Positions 55,822 through 64,000 of a DNA stretch of 64,000 nt are shown here, one piece after another. Position 1 is the stretch's first letter; each line of letters starts with the position of its first letter. A program made the position numbers and the translations under genes. The stretch is from Kaistella palustris DSM 21579 (GTDB lineage Bacteria; Bacteroidota; Bacteroidia; Flavobacteriales; Weeksellaceae), in assembly GCF_000422265.1 (NCBI RefSeq), contig NZ_AULL01000019.1, positions 1 to 64,000 on the forward strand, given 5' to 3'. The notes beneath the pieces are model-generated. The model did not search any database, was not told where the DNA came from, and saw only the letters and a list, made by a program, of their open reading frames with translations.

Positions 55822-56346
55822 ATGCCTGTAGTCAATCCACAATATACTTTCCGAAAAGCAATATCTGCTGACAGATCCGCAATCTGGCAAGTCCTGCAGG
55901 ATGCCATCGAGAGGCGGAAAAAAGATGGCAGTGACCAATGGCAGCAGGGTTATCCAAATCCAGGCACTGTGGCAAATGACATTGGAAACGGTTGGGGTTA
56001 TGTTCTGGAAATCAACGGAAAGGTTGCCGCGTACGCCGCGGTCATTTTCGACGTGGAGCCCGCCTATGAAATCTTAGAAGGAAAATGGCTTACTCAGGAC
56101 GAATATGTGGTGATACACCGTGTAGCGGTTGGTGATCAATTTGCAGGCAAAGGCCTCGCGACGCAACTTTTCCTAAATATCGAAAATTTAGCGTCAGACA
56201 AAAAACTATTCAGTATTCGGGTTGATACGAAATCTGACAATCTGGCTATGCTGAAAATTTTTAAAAATTTAAATTACACGTACTGCGGCGAAGTGTATTT
56301 TCACAACAGCGCCAGAAAAGCTTTTGAAAAAATCCTCGGTTCCTAG
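55822..56346 (+). CDS. GNAT family N-acetyltransferase
   Basis: 174 residues. Opens with the GNAT beta strand and helix (YTFRKAISADRSAIWQVLQD), then VIHRVAVGDQFAGKGLATQL with the acetyl-CoA pyrophosphate loop (QFAGKGLA, R/Q-x-x-G-x-G/A type) and IRVDTKSDNLAMLKIFKNLNY. Divergent from the sirtuin gene; opposing acyl-transfer and deacylase genes side by side is suggestive but may be chance. Substrate unknown. Confidence 0.85.
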   Translation: MPVVNPQYTFRKAISADRSAIWQVLQDAIERRKKDGSDQWQQGYPNPGTVANDIGNGWGYVLEINGKVAAYAAVIFDVEPAYEILEGKWLTQDEYVVIHRVAVGDQFAGKGLATQLFLNIENLASDKKLFSIRVDTKSDNLAMLKIFKNLNYTYCGEVYFHNSARKAFEKILGS

Positions 56347-56400
56347 CACCTTGAGACCGTAAAATAGATTGACAGCACGGGAAAAGTCGTTTCAAATTAC

Positions 56401-56408
56401 TAAATTTG
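56401..56408 (+). promoter_or_regulatory. -7 box of gpmI
   Basis: TAAATTTG matches TAnnTTTG, 19 bases before the ATG at 56428. Confidence 0.45.
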
Positions 56409-56427
56409 TAAGACAAAATCTTACAAA

Positions 56428-57957
56428 ATGTCTAAAAAAGCTATACTCGCAATTCTCGACGGATGGGGTCTGGGAACGGATCCCAAAGTTTCAGCAATCG
56501 CACAGGCACAGACGCCATTCATTGATTCCTGTCTGCAAAAATATCCACACTCCACACTTGAAGCCAGCGGTATTGCCGTGGGGCTGCCTTTTGGGCAAAT
56601 GGGTAATTCGGAAGTCGGGCACATGAATCTTGGAGCGGGTAGAGTAGTTTATCAGAACCTGGTAAAGATCAATATGGCCGTGGAAAACGCCACGCTTGGC
56701 AAAGAAAATGTAATTACAGCTGCTTTCGACTACGCCATTAACAATAAAAAAAACATTCATTTTATCGGTTTGGTTTCCGATGGTGGCGTTCATTCCCACA
56801 TCAATCATCTCAAAGGTCTGTTAACGGCAGCGCATGAAAATGGCCTGACCGACAATGTTTACGTTCACGCTTTTACCGATGGGCGCGACTGTGACCCACA
56901 TTCCGGCGTAGGTTTTATGAAAGACCTTACAGAACACATGGATAAAACCACCGGCAAGCTTGCCACAATCATAGGACGGTATTACGCCATGGACCGCGAT
57001 AAAAGGTGGGAACGCGTGAAGCTCGCGTATGATGCGATGGTTAATGGTATCGGCGAAGTCACACATGATCCGATAGCGACCATGGAAAAATGCTATAAGG
57101 ATGGCATTACCGATGAATTTTTGCGCCCGATCATATGTCTGAAAGAAAGTAACTTACCAGTGATTAAGATTGATAACGGCGACGTGGTTTTTTGCTTCAA
57201 CTTCCGTACAGACCGTGCCCGCGAGATTACCGAAGTCCTTACACAGCGCGAAATTCCCGAGTATGGCATGTCACCACTGGATCTATATTATGTAACAATG
57301 ACCAATTTCGACAATAACTTTAAGAATGTAAAAGTTGTTTTTGATGAAGAAGTACTAAAGGAAACAATGGGCGAAGTCCTGGAAAAAAACGGCAAAACGC
57401 AGATCCGCGTGGCTGAAACCGAAAAGTATCCCCACGTGACATTCTTCTTTTCCGGTGGGCGTGAAGCGGAGTTCCACGGTGAGAGGCGGTTGCTATGCCC
57501 GAGCCCGAAAGATGTTCCTACCTACGATTTCAAACCGGAAATGTCAGCTTACGATATCACCGAAAAGATTCTGCCGGAAATCCAGAATGAAAGCGCCGAC
57601 TTTATCTGCTTAAACTTTGCAAATACCGATATGGTAGGTCACACCGGAGTTTTTTCTGCCGCTGTAAAAGCTGCTGAAACCGTGGATAAATGCATAGAAA
57701 AAGTTGCAACGGCAGCTTACGGGCACGGTTACGCCGTATTTATTCTCGCAGATCACGGCAATTCCGATGTAATGATCAATGAAGATGGAAGTCCGAATAC
57801 GCAGCACTCCACGAATTTAGTTCCGTTCATTGTGATGGATAAAGACAGAACCTGGAATGTAAAATCCGGCAAACTGGGCGATGTGGCACCAACGATATTA
57901 AATGTGATGGGCATCGAAATTCCGAAAATGATGACCGGTGATATTTTAGTGAGTTAA
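56428..57957 (+). CDS. gpmI: Cofactor-independent phosphoglycerate mutase
   Basis: 509 residues; interconverts 2- and 3-phosphoglycerate in glycolysis using two metal ions. AILDGWGLG supplies the first metal Asp11, Ser61 in GQMGNSEVGHMNLG is the phospho-serine nucleophile, and VHSHINHLKGL, FTDGRDCDPHS, NFRTDRAREI, FSGGREAEFHGERR, NFANTDMVGHTG and LADHGNSD follow in family order. Full length. Followed by a terminator. Confidence 0.96.
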   Translation: MSKKAILAILDGWGLGTDPKVSAIAQAQTPFIDSCLQKYPHSTLEASGIAVGLPFGQMGNSEVGHMNLGAGRVVYQNLVKINMAVENATLGKENVITAAFDYAINNKKNIHFIGLVSDGGVHSHINHLKGLLTAAHENGLTDNVYVHAFTDGRDCDPHSGVGFMKDLTEHMDKTTGKLATIIGRYYAMDRDKRWERVKLAYDAMVNGIGEVTHDPIATMEKCYKDGITDEFLRPIICLKESNLPVIKIDNGDVVFCFNFRTDRAREITEVLTQREIPEYGMSPLDLYYVTMTNFDNNFKNVKVVFDEEVLKETMGEVLEKNGKTQIRVAETEKYPHVTFFFSGGREAEFHGERRLLCPSPKDVPTYDFKPEMSAYDITEKILPEIQNESADFICLNFANTDMVGHTGVFSAAVKAAETVDKCIEKVATAAYGHGYAVFILADHGNSDVMINEDGSPNTQHSTNLVPFIVMDKDRTWNVKSGKLGDVAPTILNVMGIEIPKMMTGDILVS

Positions 57958-57992
57958 AAGTTTTAACTGCTGCACAATTTTTCTGATTAAAA

Positions 57993-58021
57993 GGAATGGT
58001 CTTTTCAGGCCATTCTTTTTT
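57993..58021 (+). terminator. Intrinsic terminator after gpmI
   Basis: GGAATGGTC and GGCCATTC form a stem with one wobble, followed by about eight T. Confidence 0.82.
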
Positions 58022-58105
58022 TATGACAAAAGCCGAAAGGACGCAATATTTCCTTACTTTTATGCAGCAAAAGAAAATAATGGCTAACCAATCCTGCTGA
58101 TCTTT

Positions 58106-59464
58106 ATGAACCTAGATACACCGCTCGTACTGATTCTGAATATTACGGTCATCATAATTCTTGTGGTTTTAATCCTGCCGACTTTACTGAACAAAAAGGA
58201 GCGGCTCAGCGTGCGGATCTCTTTCTCGGTTATCTTTCTGGTGGTGATTGTGAACTGTGCCGCAAATCTCATTATTTTTCATTTTGAAAATTACGAGCTC
58301 CTCGGTGCACTTTTCATCTCCATGTTCATTCCTTTTCTCTTTGGTCCCGCTGTGTATTTCTATGCGAAATGTGTGAACGGAGAATCTTTAAAAAAAGTTA
58401 CACCACACTTTATAATTCCGGGAATCGCAGTAGTGCTCGGAATATTTTACAGTTTTTTGCCCCAACCGGAAAAAATAGAGATCATTTCGCAGATGGCTTC
58501 CGGGGATTACTGGCCTTATAACCTGCTGAATTCCCTGGCGCTCATAATTCCGTTACTGTATTTTTGGCGGGCAAAAGTTTGGCTAAAGAGATTCCATATA
58601 GATGAAAATGATACTTTTTATACGGTAAAAAACATCAATAAAAAGTGGGCAGATGAATTCGTGAATTACATGATTTTCAGTGTTTTTTCCTTCGCCCTTA
58701 TTGTTATTGTAAGCACCTATATTTTACACGTTCCCCAAACGTATATGGATCTGATTGGCATGCCGCTGTATTTTCCTTTTCTATATACCATTGTCGCGGT
58801 CCGCAGTAATATGATTTCTAAAGAGCTGGAGTTTCAGTATGCGCTCTCGAGGTCTGAAAGTGAAACCAAATTAAATGAGCAGCGAATCAGTATTTCGCGT
58901 GACCTGCACGACAACATCGGTGCGTATGCAAACAGTCTGATTGCAAAGATCGATCACCTCGCTGGCAGGGAGAAATCACCGGATGCTGAACATTTGAAAG
59001 ATATTAAAGAAAATGCCGAAACAATACTAAGCTTACTCAGACAGACGATCTGGGTTTTGAACAACAGCGAGATCAGTGTAGAATCATCTTTCGATTATAT
59101 GAAGCAGTATGCAATGAAGACCTTTAAAAACACGCCTATTAAAGTACGTTTTCATGAAGAACTGGTAATTATCAGAACATTTGATGCAACTGATGCGAGC
59201 CATATTTTTAGAATTTTTCAGGAGGCGGCACAAAATATCATGAAACATTCCAACGCGACGAAAGCGCTTATCAGCATGGTGAGCACCGATAAATTCGAAC
59301 TTACGATCGAGGATGACGGCGATGGTTTCGAACCCGGTAAGACCGCTATGGGTTATGGTACCCAGAATATGGAGGAACGCGCTTCAAAAATGGGAATGAG
59401 TTTCCACATCGCAAGTTCGCCGGCACGCGGCACAAAAGTCACGGTCACGAAATATTATGTTTAA
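58106..59464 (+). CDS. Multi-TM NarX/DesK-type sensor histidine kinase
   Basis: 452 residues. Six to seven hydrophobic helices fill residues 1-235 with no large periplasmic domain, so the signal is probably sensed in or near the membrane. The kinase core is complete: phospho-acceptor His268 in ISRDLHDNIGAY, N-box FQEAAQNIMKHSN, G1 EDDGDGFE and G2 YGTQNMEERA. It is followed after 64 bases by its likely partner regulator. Confidence 0.88.
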   Translation: MNLDTPLVLILNITVIIILVVLILPTLLNKKERLSVRISFSVIFLVVIVNCAANLIIFHFENYELLGALFISMFIPFLFGPAVYFYAKCVNGESLKKVTPHFIIPGIAVVLGIFYSFLPQPEKIEIISQMASGDYWPYNLLNSLALIIPLLYFWRAKVWLKRFHIDENDTFYTVKNINKKWADEFVNYMIFSVFSFALIVIVSTYILHVPQTYMDLIGMPLYFPFLYTIVAVRSNMISKELEFQYALSRSESETKLNEQRISISRDLHDNIGAYANSLIAKIDHLAGREKSPDAEHLKDIKENAETILSLLRQTIWVLNNSEISVESSFDYMKQYAMKTFKNTPIKVRFHEELVIIRTFDATDASHIFRIFQEAAQNIMKHSNATKALISMVSTDKFELTIEDDGDGFEPGKTAMGYGTQNMEERASKMGMSFHIASSPARGTKVTVTKYYV

Positions 59465-59528
59465 TTACGCTGTTTTGCGTATATCTTTTTTAAAATCTTC
59501 TCGATATTTTTGAGGAAAATTAGGCCAC

Positions 59529-60188
59529 ATGAAAATTGGAATTGTAGAGGATCATTTCATTAACCGAAAAATCATTAAGGAGAAAATTCTTCCCTTTGAA
59601 GATATCCATTTGGTTTTGGAAGCCGAGAATGGTGAGGATTTTTTTAAACGTATGGCTGAAATGTCGCCCGAAAACCATCCGCAGGTGGTCCTCATTGATC
59701 TGGAAATGCCGGTGCTCGATGGGTTGGCGACAATTTCGCTCTCTTCAATACGCTACCCGAAAGTAAAATTTATTGTGCTCACGATTTTCGAGGACAACGA
59801 TAAGATCTTCGATGCGATCAAAGCAGGCGCAAGTGGCTATTTGCTCAAAGAAGATAAAGGTGTAAACATCATCGATGCGATTACAAATGTGATAGAGTAT
59901 GACGGGATCCCCATGAGTCCCGCAATTGCAAGACGGGCTATGAAGTTGCTTAGCGCGACAGGTCCTGCGAGCCAGACCACCGAAAGTATGGATGATTACC
60001 ACCTCAGTTCCCGCGAAATGCAGATCCTGAAAGAAATAGTGCGCGGAAACAATCCCGCAGAAATCGCGGAACTCCTTTTTATAAGTCCCAATACGGTGCG
60101 GACTCACGTAAATAATATCTACAAAAAACTGCACCTCAATTCCCGAAGTCAGGTCATAAAACTGGCACACAAAAACAACTGGCTCTAA
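59529..60188 (+). CDS. LuxR/NarL family response regulator
   Basis: 219 residues. REC domain with Asp57 in VVLIDLEMPVLDG and Lys in YLLKEDKG, then a LuxR helix-turn-helix (LSSREMQILKEIVRGNNPAE, ELLFISPNTVRTHVNNIYKKL). Partner of the membrane kinase just upstream. The second of three such pairs in 9 kb. Confidence 0.92.
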   Translation: MKIGIVEDHFINRKIIKEKILPFEDIHLVLEAENGEDFFKRMAEMSPENHPQVVLIDLEMPVLDGLATISLSSIRYPKVKFIVLTIFEDNDKIFDAIKAGASGYLLKEDKGVNIIDAITNVIEYDGIPMSPAIARRAMKLLSATGPASQTTESMDDYHLSSREMQILKEIVRGNNPAEIAELLFISPNTVRTHVNNIYKKLHLNSRSQVIKLAHKNNWL

Positions 60189-60281
60189 GCCGAGTTGCAG
60201 AGCCTAACCGTTTCATTTACGTAAAGTTGCGTATTGTACTGTTTTCGCTTTATTTAGATTTTTACTTAAAATCATTCGGGT

Positions 60282-62228
60282 ATGAGGCAATTTAAAAATC
60301 TACTTTTTAATGTTATTATTTCGCTTCTCTTCTTTTTAAGTTCACAATATCTTAATGGTCAAAATTTGCAGGAAGTAATCAGTACACTGAAATCTGAACT
60401 GACAAAAAACCCCGAGGAAAAAAGAAAAGCAGCAATATATTCGGACCTCACCTGGTATTATGCGAGCGTATCTGTAGATTCTGCACTGCAATATGGTAAG
60501 AAAGCAGTAGCTGCGACTCAAAAACTCAATGATTCTACAATGCTCGCCCAGATCTACAGCGATTTGGGTGCGGTGCATTTTCGGAACAATGATTTCAAAA
60601 ATTCGGAGAAAAACTATCTTAAGTCTTATGAGCTCAGGAAACAGCTGCGAAATTATGCCGGCCTGGCAAAACTAAACAACAACCTGGCGTCGGTATATCA
60701 AAGCACTTTTCAGTACAAAAAAGCAATGACTATGTATCTGGAAGCTTTAAAATTTTTCGAAAACCAGAACGACCTTAAAAACGCAAACGCCACAAAAGCA
60801 AATATAGGTTTGCTTTTTGTTGATTTAAAGAACAATGGTCAGGCTATAAAATATATCAAGGAGGCGCTCCAGTTCTTTGAAAATGAAGAAAGAACGGTTG
60901 AAGTCGAAAATAAACTCTGCGAAAACTATCTTAATTTGGGTAAGGCTTATCAGATGGAGAAAGATTACAGCAGCGCCGAAAAATTTTATAATAAAAGCGC
61001 AGAGATCTGCAGCAAGGTAGGGAACAAGCAGGGTTTTGCCTTTTCGAAAAGAAATCTCGGCAACCTGAATACAATGACCAAAAAAAATTCCGCGGCAAAG
61101 GAAAACCTTAAAGTCTCCCAAATTGCCAGAAAAGAGTTCAATTCTAAGCTCGATTCCGAAAGCAACGATATTGATATTGCGCAAAACTTAATAGCGCAGG
61201 GCAATGAAACCGAAGCTAAAAGTATTTTACTGCGCATTCTTCCGATTTTTATTAAAGAAAAGTCAAAGGAAAATCTGCTGTCAACATATAAATTGCTTAC
61301 CAATATCTATCACCAAACCAGGCAAACCGACAGTGCGGACTACTATTTCGAAAAGTATATCGCGCTGAATGACGACCTTGTAAATACCGATGTGAACAGG
61401 GAAACAGCGGAAATGGAGAAAAAATACCAAAGTCTGAAAAAGGACAATGAGATCCTGAGCCAGAAGTCAAAAATTTTCCGGACAAATGTGATTTTGTTTT
61501 CTCTTCTGGGAATTTTGCTGTTTGGATTTATTTATTACAAAAATTACCAGCACAAACAGAAAATTAAACTTCAGCAGGAGATTCTGCACCAGCAGGACTT
61601 GGCAACAAAAGCCGTGATGACCGCCGAAGACACCGAACGGAAACGTATGGCGACGCATTTGCACGACGGAATTGGTCAGTTGCTTACCGCTGCAAACATG
61701 AACATCAGTGTTATAACTGATTACAAAGATGATCCTGTGAATTTCGGCAAAGTACTGGAGAAAATCCGCGCAATCATGTCTGAGGCAATTTTAGATGTTC
61801 GCACACTTTCGCACCAGATCATGCCCAATATGCTCATTAAAAACAGTTTGGGCGATGCGCTGCGCGACCTGATTTCCAAAACAACTTCGCCAACCCTGCA
61901 GATCGACCTCAAAATGTCCGGCTTAAAGGATAGCTTAGACCAAAATATACAGATCGTGATGTACAGAATAATTCAGGAATGCATTAACAATACCATTAAA
62001 CATGCCGATGCCAGTAAAGTTGAAATTGCAGTATTTCAGGAAAACGGTTTTATAGAAGCAATTTTTAAGGACAATGGTAAAGGTTTTAATCCTGCAAAGA
62101 TCAGTTCGAAAAGCGACGGTTTAGGTCTGGATAATATAAAATCGAGGATCGAAATGTTGAAAGGCGAACTCCAAATCACCAGCAACGAAGGCCGGGGAAC
62201 TACAATCGCAATGAAAATACCGGTATAG
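60282..62228 (+). CDS. TPR-containing sensor histidine kinase
   Basis: 648 residues. Signal-type N-terminus (LLFNVIISLLFFLSSQYLNG), a periplasmic array of about six tetratricopeptide repeats (for example YSDLGAVHFRNNDFKNSEKN and LGKAYQMEKDYSSAEKFY), one membrane helix (VILFSLLGILLFGFIYYK, near 410-428), then a cytoplasmic HisKA_3/HATPase kinase: His461 in HLHDGIGQLL, N-box ECINNTIKHAD, G1 KDNGKGFNP, G2 GLGLDNIKSR. This architecture is common in Bacteroidota. It ends 3 bases before the regulator gene. Confidence 0.92.
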   Translation: MRQFKNLLFNVIISLLFFLSSQYLNGQNLQEVISTLKSELTKNPEEKRKAAIYSDLTWYYASVSVDSALQYGKKAVAATQKLNDSTMLAQIYSDLGAVHFRNNDFKNSEKNYLKSYELRKQLRNYAGLAKLNNNLASVYQSTFQYKKAMTMYLEALKFFENQNDLKNANATKANIGLLFVDLKNNGQAIKYIKEALQFFENEERTVEVENKLCENYLNLGKAYQMEKDYSSAEKFYNKSAEICSKVGNKQGFAFSKRNLGNLNTMTKKNSAAKENLKVSQIARKEFNSKLDSESNDIDIAQNLIAQGNETEAKSILLRILPIFIKEKSKENLLSTYKLLTNIYHQTRQTDSADYYFEKYIALNDDLVNTDVNRETAEMEKKYQSLKKDNEILSQKSKIFRTNVILFSLLGILLFGFIYYKNYQHKQKIKLQQEILHQQDLATKAVMTAEDTERKRMATHLHDGIGQLLTAANMNISVITDYKDDPVNFGKVLEKIRAIMSEAILDVRTLSHQIMPNMLIKNSLGDALRDLISKTTSPTLQIDLKMSGLKDSLDQNIQIVMYRIIQECINNTIKHADASKVEIAVFQENGFIEAIFKDNGKGFNPAKISSKSDGLGLDNIKSRIEMLKGELQITSNEGRGTTIAMKIPV

Positions 62229-62231
62229 CAC

Positions 62232-62888
62232 ATGGGACACACTTTAGATATCGTTATTATTGATGATCACAATATTATTATTGAAGGTTTGGAAATGCTG
62301 TTAAGCTTCGAGAAAAATGTACGCATACTCCAAACTTATAATGATGCTTATGATTTTCTGGATGATTTGCGCAGCAAGAAAACAGTGCCCACAATAGTGC
62401 TGATGGATCTGGTTATGCCGACAATAAATGGTTTGGAAGCGGCCAGAATAATTAAAAAAGAATTTCCCGGCATCAAGATCATTATTCTCTCGATGAACTG
62501 CGAGGCAAAAGTAATTTATGAACTGATCGAAAAAATGGGTGTGGAAGGATATCTGTCGAAAAAGATCAGCCGCACCGAACTTTATACCGCGCTGCAGCAG
62601 GTTGACCGCGGTTATATTCATCTTTCTGAAGAAGCACAGGAAGCTTTGCACGGATTTCGTCAAAAGCTGATCAGTTACCCGGAAATAAAATTATCGTGCC
62701 GCGAAAAACAAATTGTAGAACACATGATCGCAGGTTTTACCAACAGGGAGATCTCTGCAAAGCTCTTCATAAGTGAAAGCACAGTGGAAACACACCGCAA
62801 AAATATTTACCGTAAAACCGAAGCGCACAGTCTGCCGAGGCTTATACAAATGGTTAATGAACTCGACCTGCTTAACGAACTGTTTTAA
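62232..62888 (+). CDS. LuxR/NarL family response regulator
   Basis: 218 residues. REC domain with IIDDHN, Asp59 in VLMDLVMPTING and Lys in YLSKK, followed by a LuxR helix-turn-helix (LSCREKQIVEHMIAGFTNRE, KLFISESTVETHRKNIYRKT). Cotranscribed with the TPR kinase (3-base gap). Ends with a terminator at 62966. Confidence 0.92.
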   Translation: MGHTLDIVIIDDHNIIIEGLEMLLSFEKNVRILQTYNDAYDFLDDLRSKKTVPTIVLMDLVMPTINGLEAARIIKKEFPGIKIIILSMNCEAKVIYELIEKMGVEGYLSKKISRTELYTALQQVDRGYIHLSEEAQEALHGFRQKLISYPEIKLSCREKQIVEHMIAGFTNREISAKLFISESTVETHRKNIYRKTEAHSLPRLIQMVNELDLLNELF

Positions 62889-62965
62889 TATAAGATCCTG
62901 TTTTAGTTTTAAAAAACATTCCTGCGCCTGAAAAAGTACCGGTATGGAAACAGCCGAGATGTACC

Positions 62966-62988
62966 GCTCCCAAATGGGAGCTTTTTTT
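62966..62988 (+). terminator. Intrinsic terminator after the third response regulator
   Basis: GCTCCC and GGGAGC form a perfect 6-base stem with an AAAT loop and seven T. Confidence 0.87.
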
Positions 62989-63075
62989 ATGAATAAACCC
63001 TGCTAAAAATACCCTCTTGCGGGTATAAAAATAAAATTACCACTTAATACATTTACAAAACATCTAAAAACACAA

Positions 63076-64000
63076 ATGATGAAAAAAAACGCAGTAATAA
63101 AAATGGTGTTCGGTTTGTGCCTACTTGCGGGTGCGGCAATCCACGCACAACAGCCCGGACTTAATATCCTGGAAAAAGATTACGAAATTTCCCGAAAGGC
63201 CAAAAAAGGTTATCTGGGTGGAGTAGAAGCCACAACAGCTGGGGGTTTTGATATGGTTTATTTTCTGCCCTCATCCAGGCGAAAGGTGAAAATTGAAACC
63301 TATTCGTTCGACAAGGATGCCAATCTTACAAATACCAAAAAAGATGAGTGGGAAATTGAGAAGGCAAGGAAAAGGTATAAAGGACTCACTTACAAAGGCG
63401 ATGTGCTGACCAAAAAAGCAATCTCGGTAAGTTCAAATCTGATGGGAAAAATGGTATACAAAAATCGGCTGGTCACTGCGAAATACAACTGGCTCGCTGG
63501 CGGCTACGTAAAAAAAGTAAAGATGCTCGACAAGCAAAAACTCGCCAATGCCAATGGCGATGAATATATTTTCGGTGGTGCCTATGAAGTGGAAAGAGAC
63601 AGCGCGATTCTTGTGATGGGTTACCCCATGAACAGGGAAAAACCCGATATGACTAAATTGGATCTAATGAAAGTAGCCAACGACGGAACCATAAAAAATC
63701 TGGCCACGATCCCAACAGGTTCGCAGGTTAAACCTATTTTCTCCAGAGCTCTGCTTGATGATGACAGTAAAAACATTGATAATGATGACCTTCCGCGGGA
63801 CTGGATCCTGATAATGAATGCGGCAAAAGGAAGCGGTGGAAATCCAAATGAAATGACGTATTTCCGGATTTCACCGGAAGGTACATTAAAGGAAAACTTT
63901 AAATTTACCGCGCCTATGGCAGGTTACCGCATCATCAATGCGTATGAGAAAAATGGCAGCGTAATTCTTTATGGTCTCGGGATCAAAAAAGAAGGTAAAA
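63076..64000 (+). CDS. Secreted protein of unknown function (5' part, continues past right edge)
   Basis: Reading frame from an ATG at 63076 (a second ATG follows directly) open to the window edge, 308 codons. Signal peptide with a hydrophobic core (VIKMVFGLCLLAGAAIHA) cut before QQPG. The mature part is rich in beta-strand-like segments and lysine, with no motif I recognise (for example YIFGGAYEVERDSAILVMGYP and LPRDWILIMNAAKGSGG). Secreted by Sec; a T9SS C-terminal domain, if any, would lie beyond the window. Located 3' of the third two-component pair but behind a terminator. Confidence 0.75.
   Translation, partial: MMKKNAVIKMVFGLCLLAGAAIHAQQPGLNILEKDYEISRKAKKGYLGGVEATTAGGFDMVYFLPSSRRKVKIETYSFDKDANLTNTKKDEWEIEKARKRYKGLTYKGDVLTKKAISVSSNLMGKMVYKNRLVTAKYNWLAGGYVKKVKMLDKQKLANANGDEYIFGGAYEVERDSAILVMGYPMNREKPDMTKLDLMKVANDGTIKNLATIPTGSQVKPIFSRALLDDDSKNIDNDDLPRDWILIMNAAKGSGGNPNEMTYFRISPEGTLKENFKFTAPMAGYRIINAYEKNGSVILYGLGIKKEGK

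Noticed and set aside
55729-55938. 70-residue extension of the sirtuin
   Set aside because: Overlaps the divergent GNAT promoter and start; the sirtuin N-terminus begins at 55728.

Overview
The window is a 64 kb piece of a low-GC, gene-dense chromosome from a Bacteroidota bacterium, most likely the Weeksellaceae/Flavobacteriaceae (Chryseobacterium/Kaistella-like). This rests on the type IX secretion gene porQ, a TamL-type lipoprotein, PorQ/cmk and pyrH/frr linkage, atpD-atpC standing apart from other ATP synthase genes, a sulfonolipid-like gene pair, and promoters of the Bacteroidota form (TTTG about 19-21 bases before TAnnTTTG). No rRNA, tRNA, CRISPR array or prophage was seen. Several genes start with TTG (porQ, ribF, a DUF1697 gene, a TonB-dependent receptor).

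Layout. 1-246: the 5' part of an IS1182-like transposase running off the left edge. 0.4-6.1 kb: FMN reductase, then parE - small membrane protein - parC (topoisomerase IV). 6.3-11.9 kb: M28 peptidase with a beta-propeller and PDZ domain, tamL, and a head-to-head overlapping SpoU/TrmH rRNA methyltransferase. 11.9-13.2 kb: YtxH / holin-like / unknown envelope-stress style cassette. 13.3-16.5 kb: porQ-cmk facing pyrH-frr. 16.6-21.1 kb: Rossmann protein, MmcQ/YjbR protein, ribF, atpD-atpC. 21.4-25.8 kb: SDR dehydrogenase, a structured intergenic element, a GH63/MGH1-like glucosidase and a DUF347 membrane protein. 25.9-28.8 kb: GreA/GreB-like factor and two PLP enzymes that together look like the first two steps of capnine (sulfonolipid) synthesis. 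29-36.5 kb: a large DUF2723 membrane glycosyltransferase-like protein, DUF1697, kdsA and a TonB-dependent receptor.

36.7-41.9 kb (minus strand): MliC-like lipoprotein, a 54-residue membrane protein missed by ordinary length cut-offs, a GNAT/nitrilase bifunctional gene broken by one missing base, anmK, lptC and an outer-membrane barrel. 42.2-49.7 kb: holB and a tetR-tolC-MFP-RND efflux operon whose promoter carries two matching palindromic operators. 49.8-53.2 kb: MATE transporter, sigma-54 activator without an HTH domain, YggS. 53.3-62.9 kb: three NarL/LuxR-type two-component pairs; the first sensor has lost its phospho-acceptor histidine and ATP-binding boxes. Between them lie a sirtuin, a GNAT enzyme and gpmI. 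63.1-64 kb: start of an unrecognised secreted protein.

Taken together the window is mostly core-genome housekeeping plus cell-envelope biology: secretion, outer-membrane assembly, LPS (kdsA, lptC), sulfonolipids, peptidoglycan recycling and efflux. The less ordinary items are the pseudokinase two-component pair, the tetR operator architecture, the reciprocal promoters of tamL and the methyltransferase, the sulfonolipid pair, the frameshifted bifunctional gene and the structured element near 22.3 kb.
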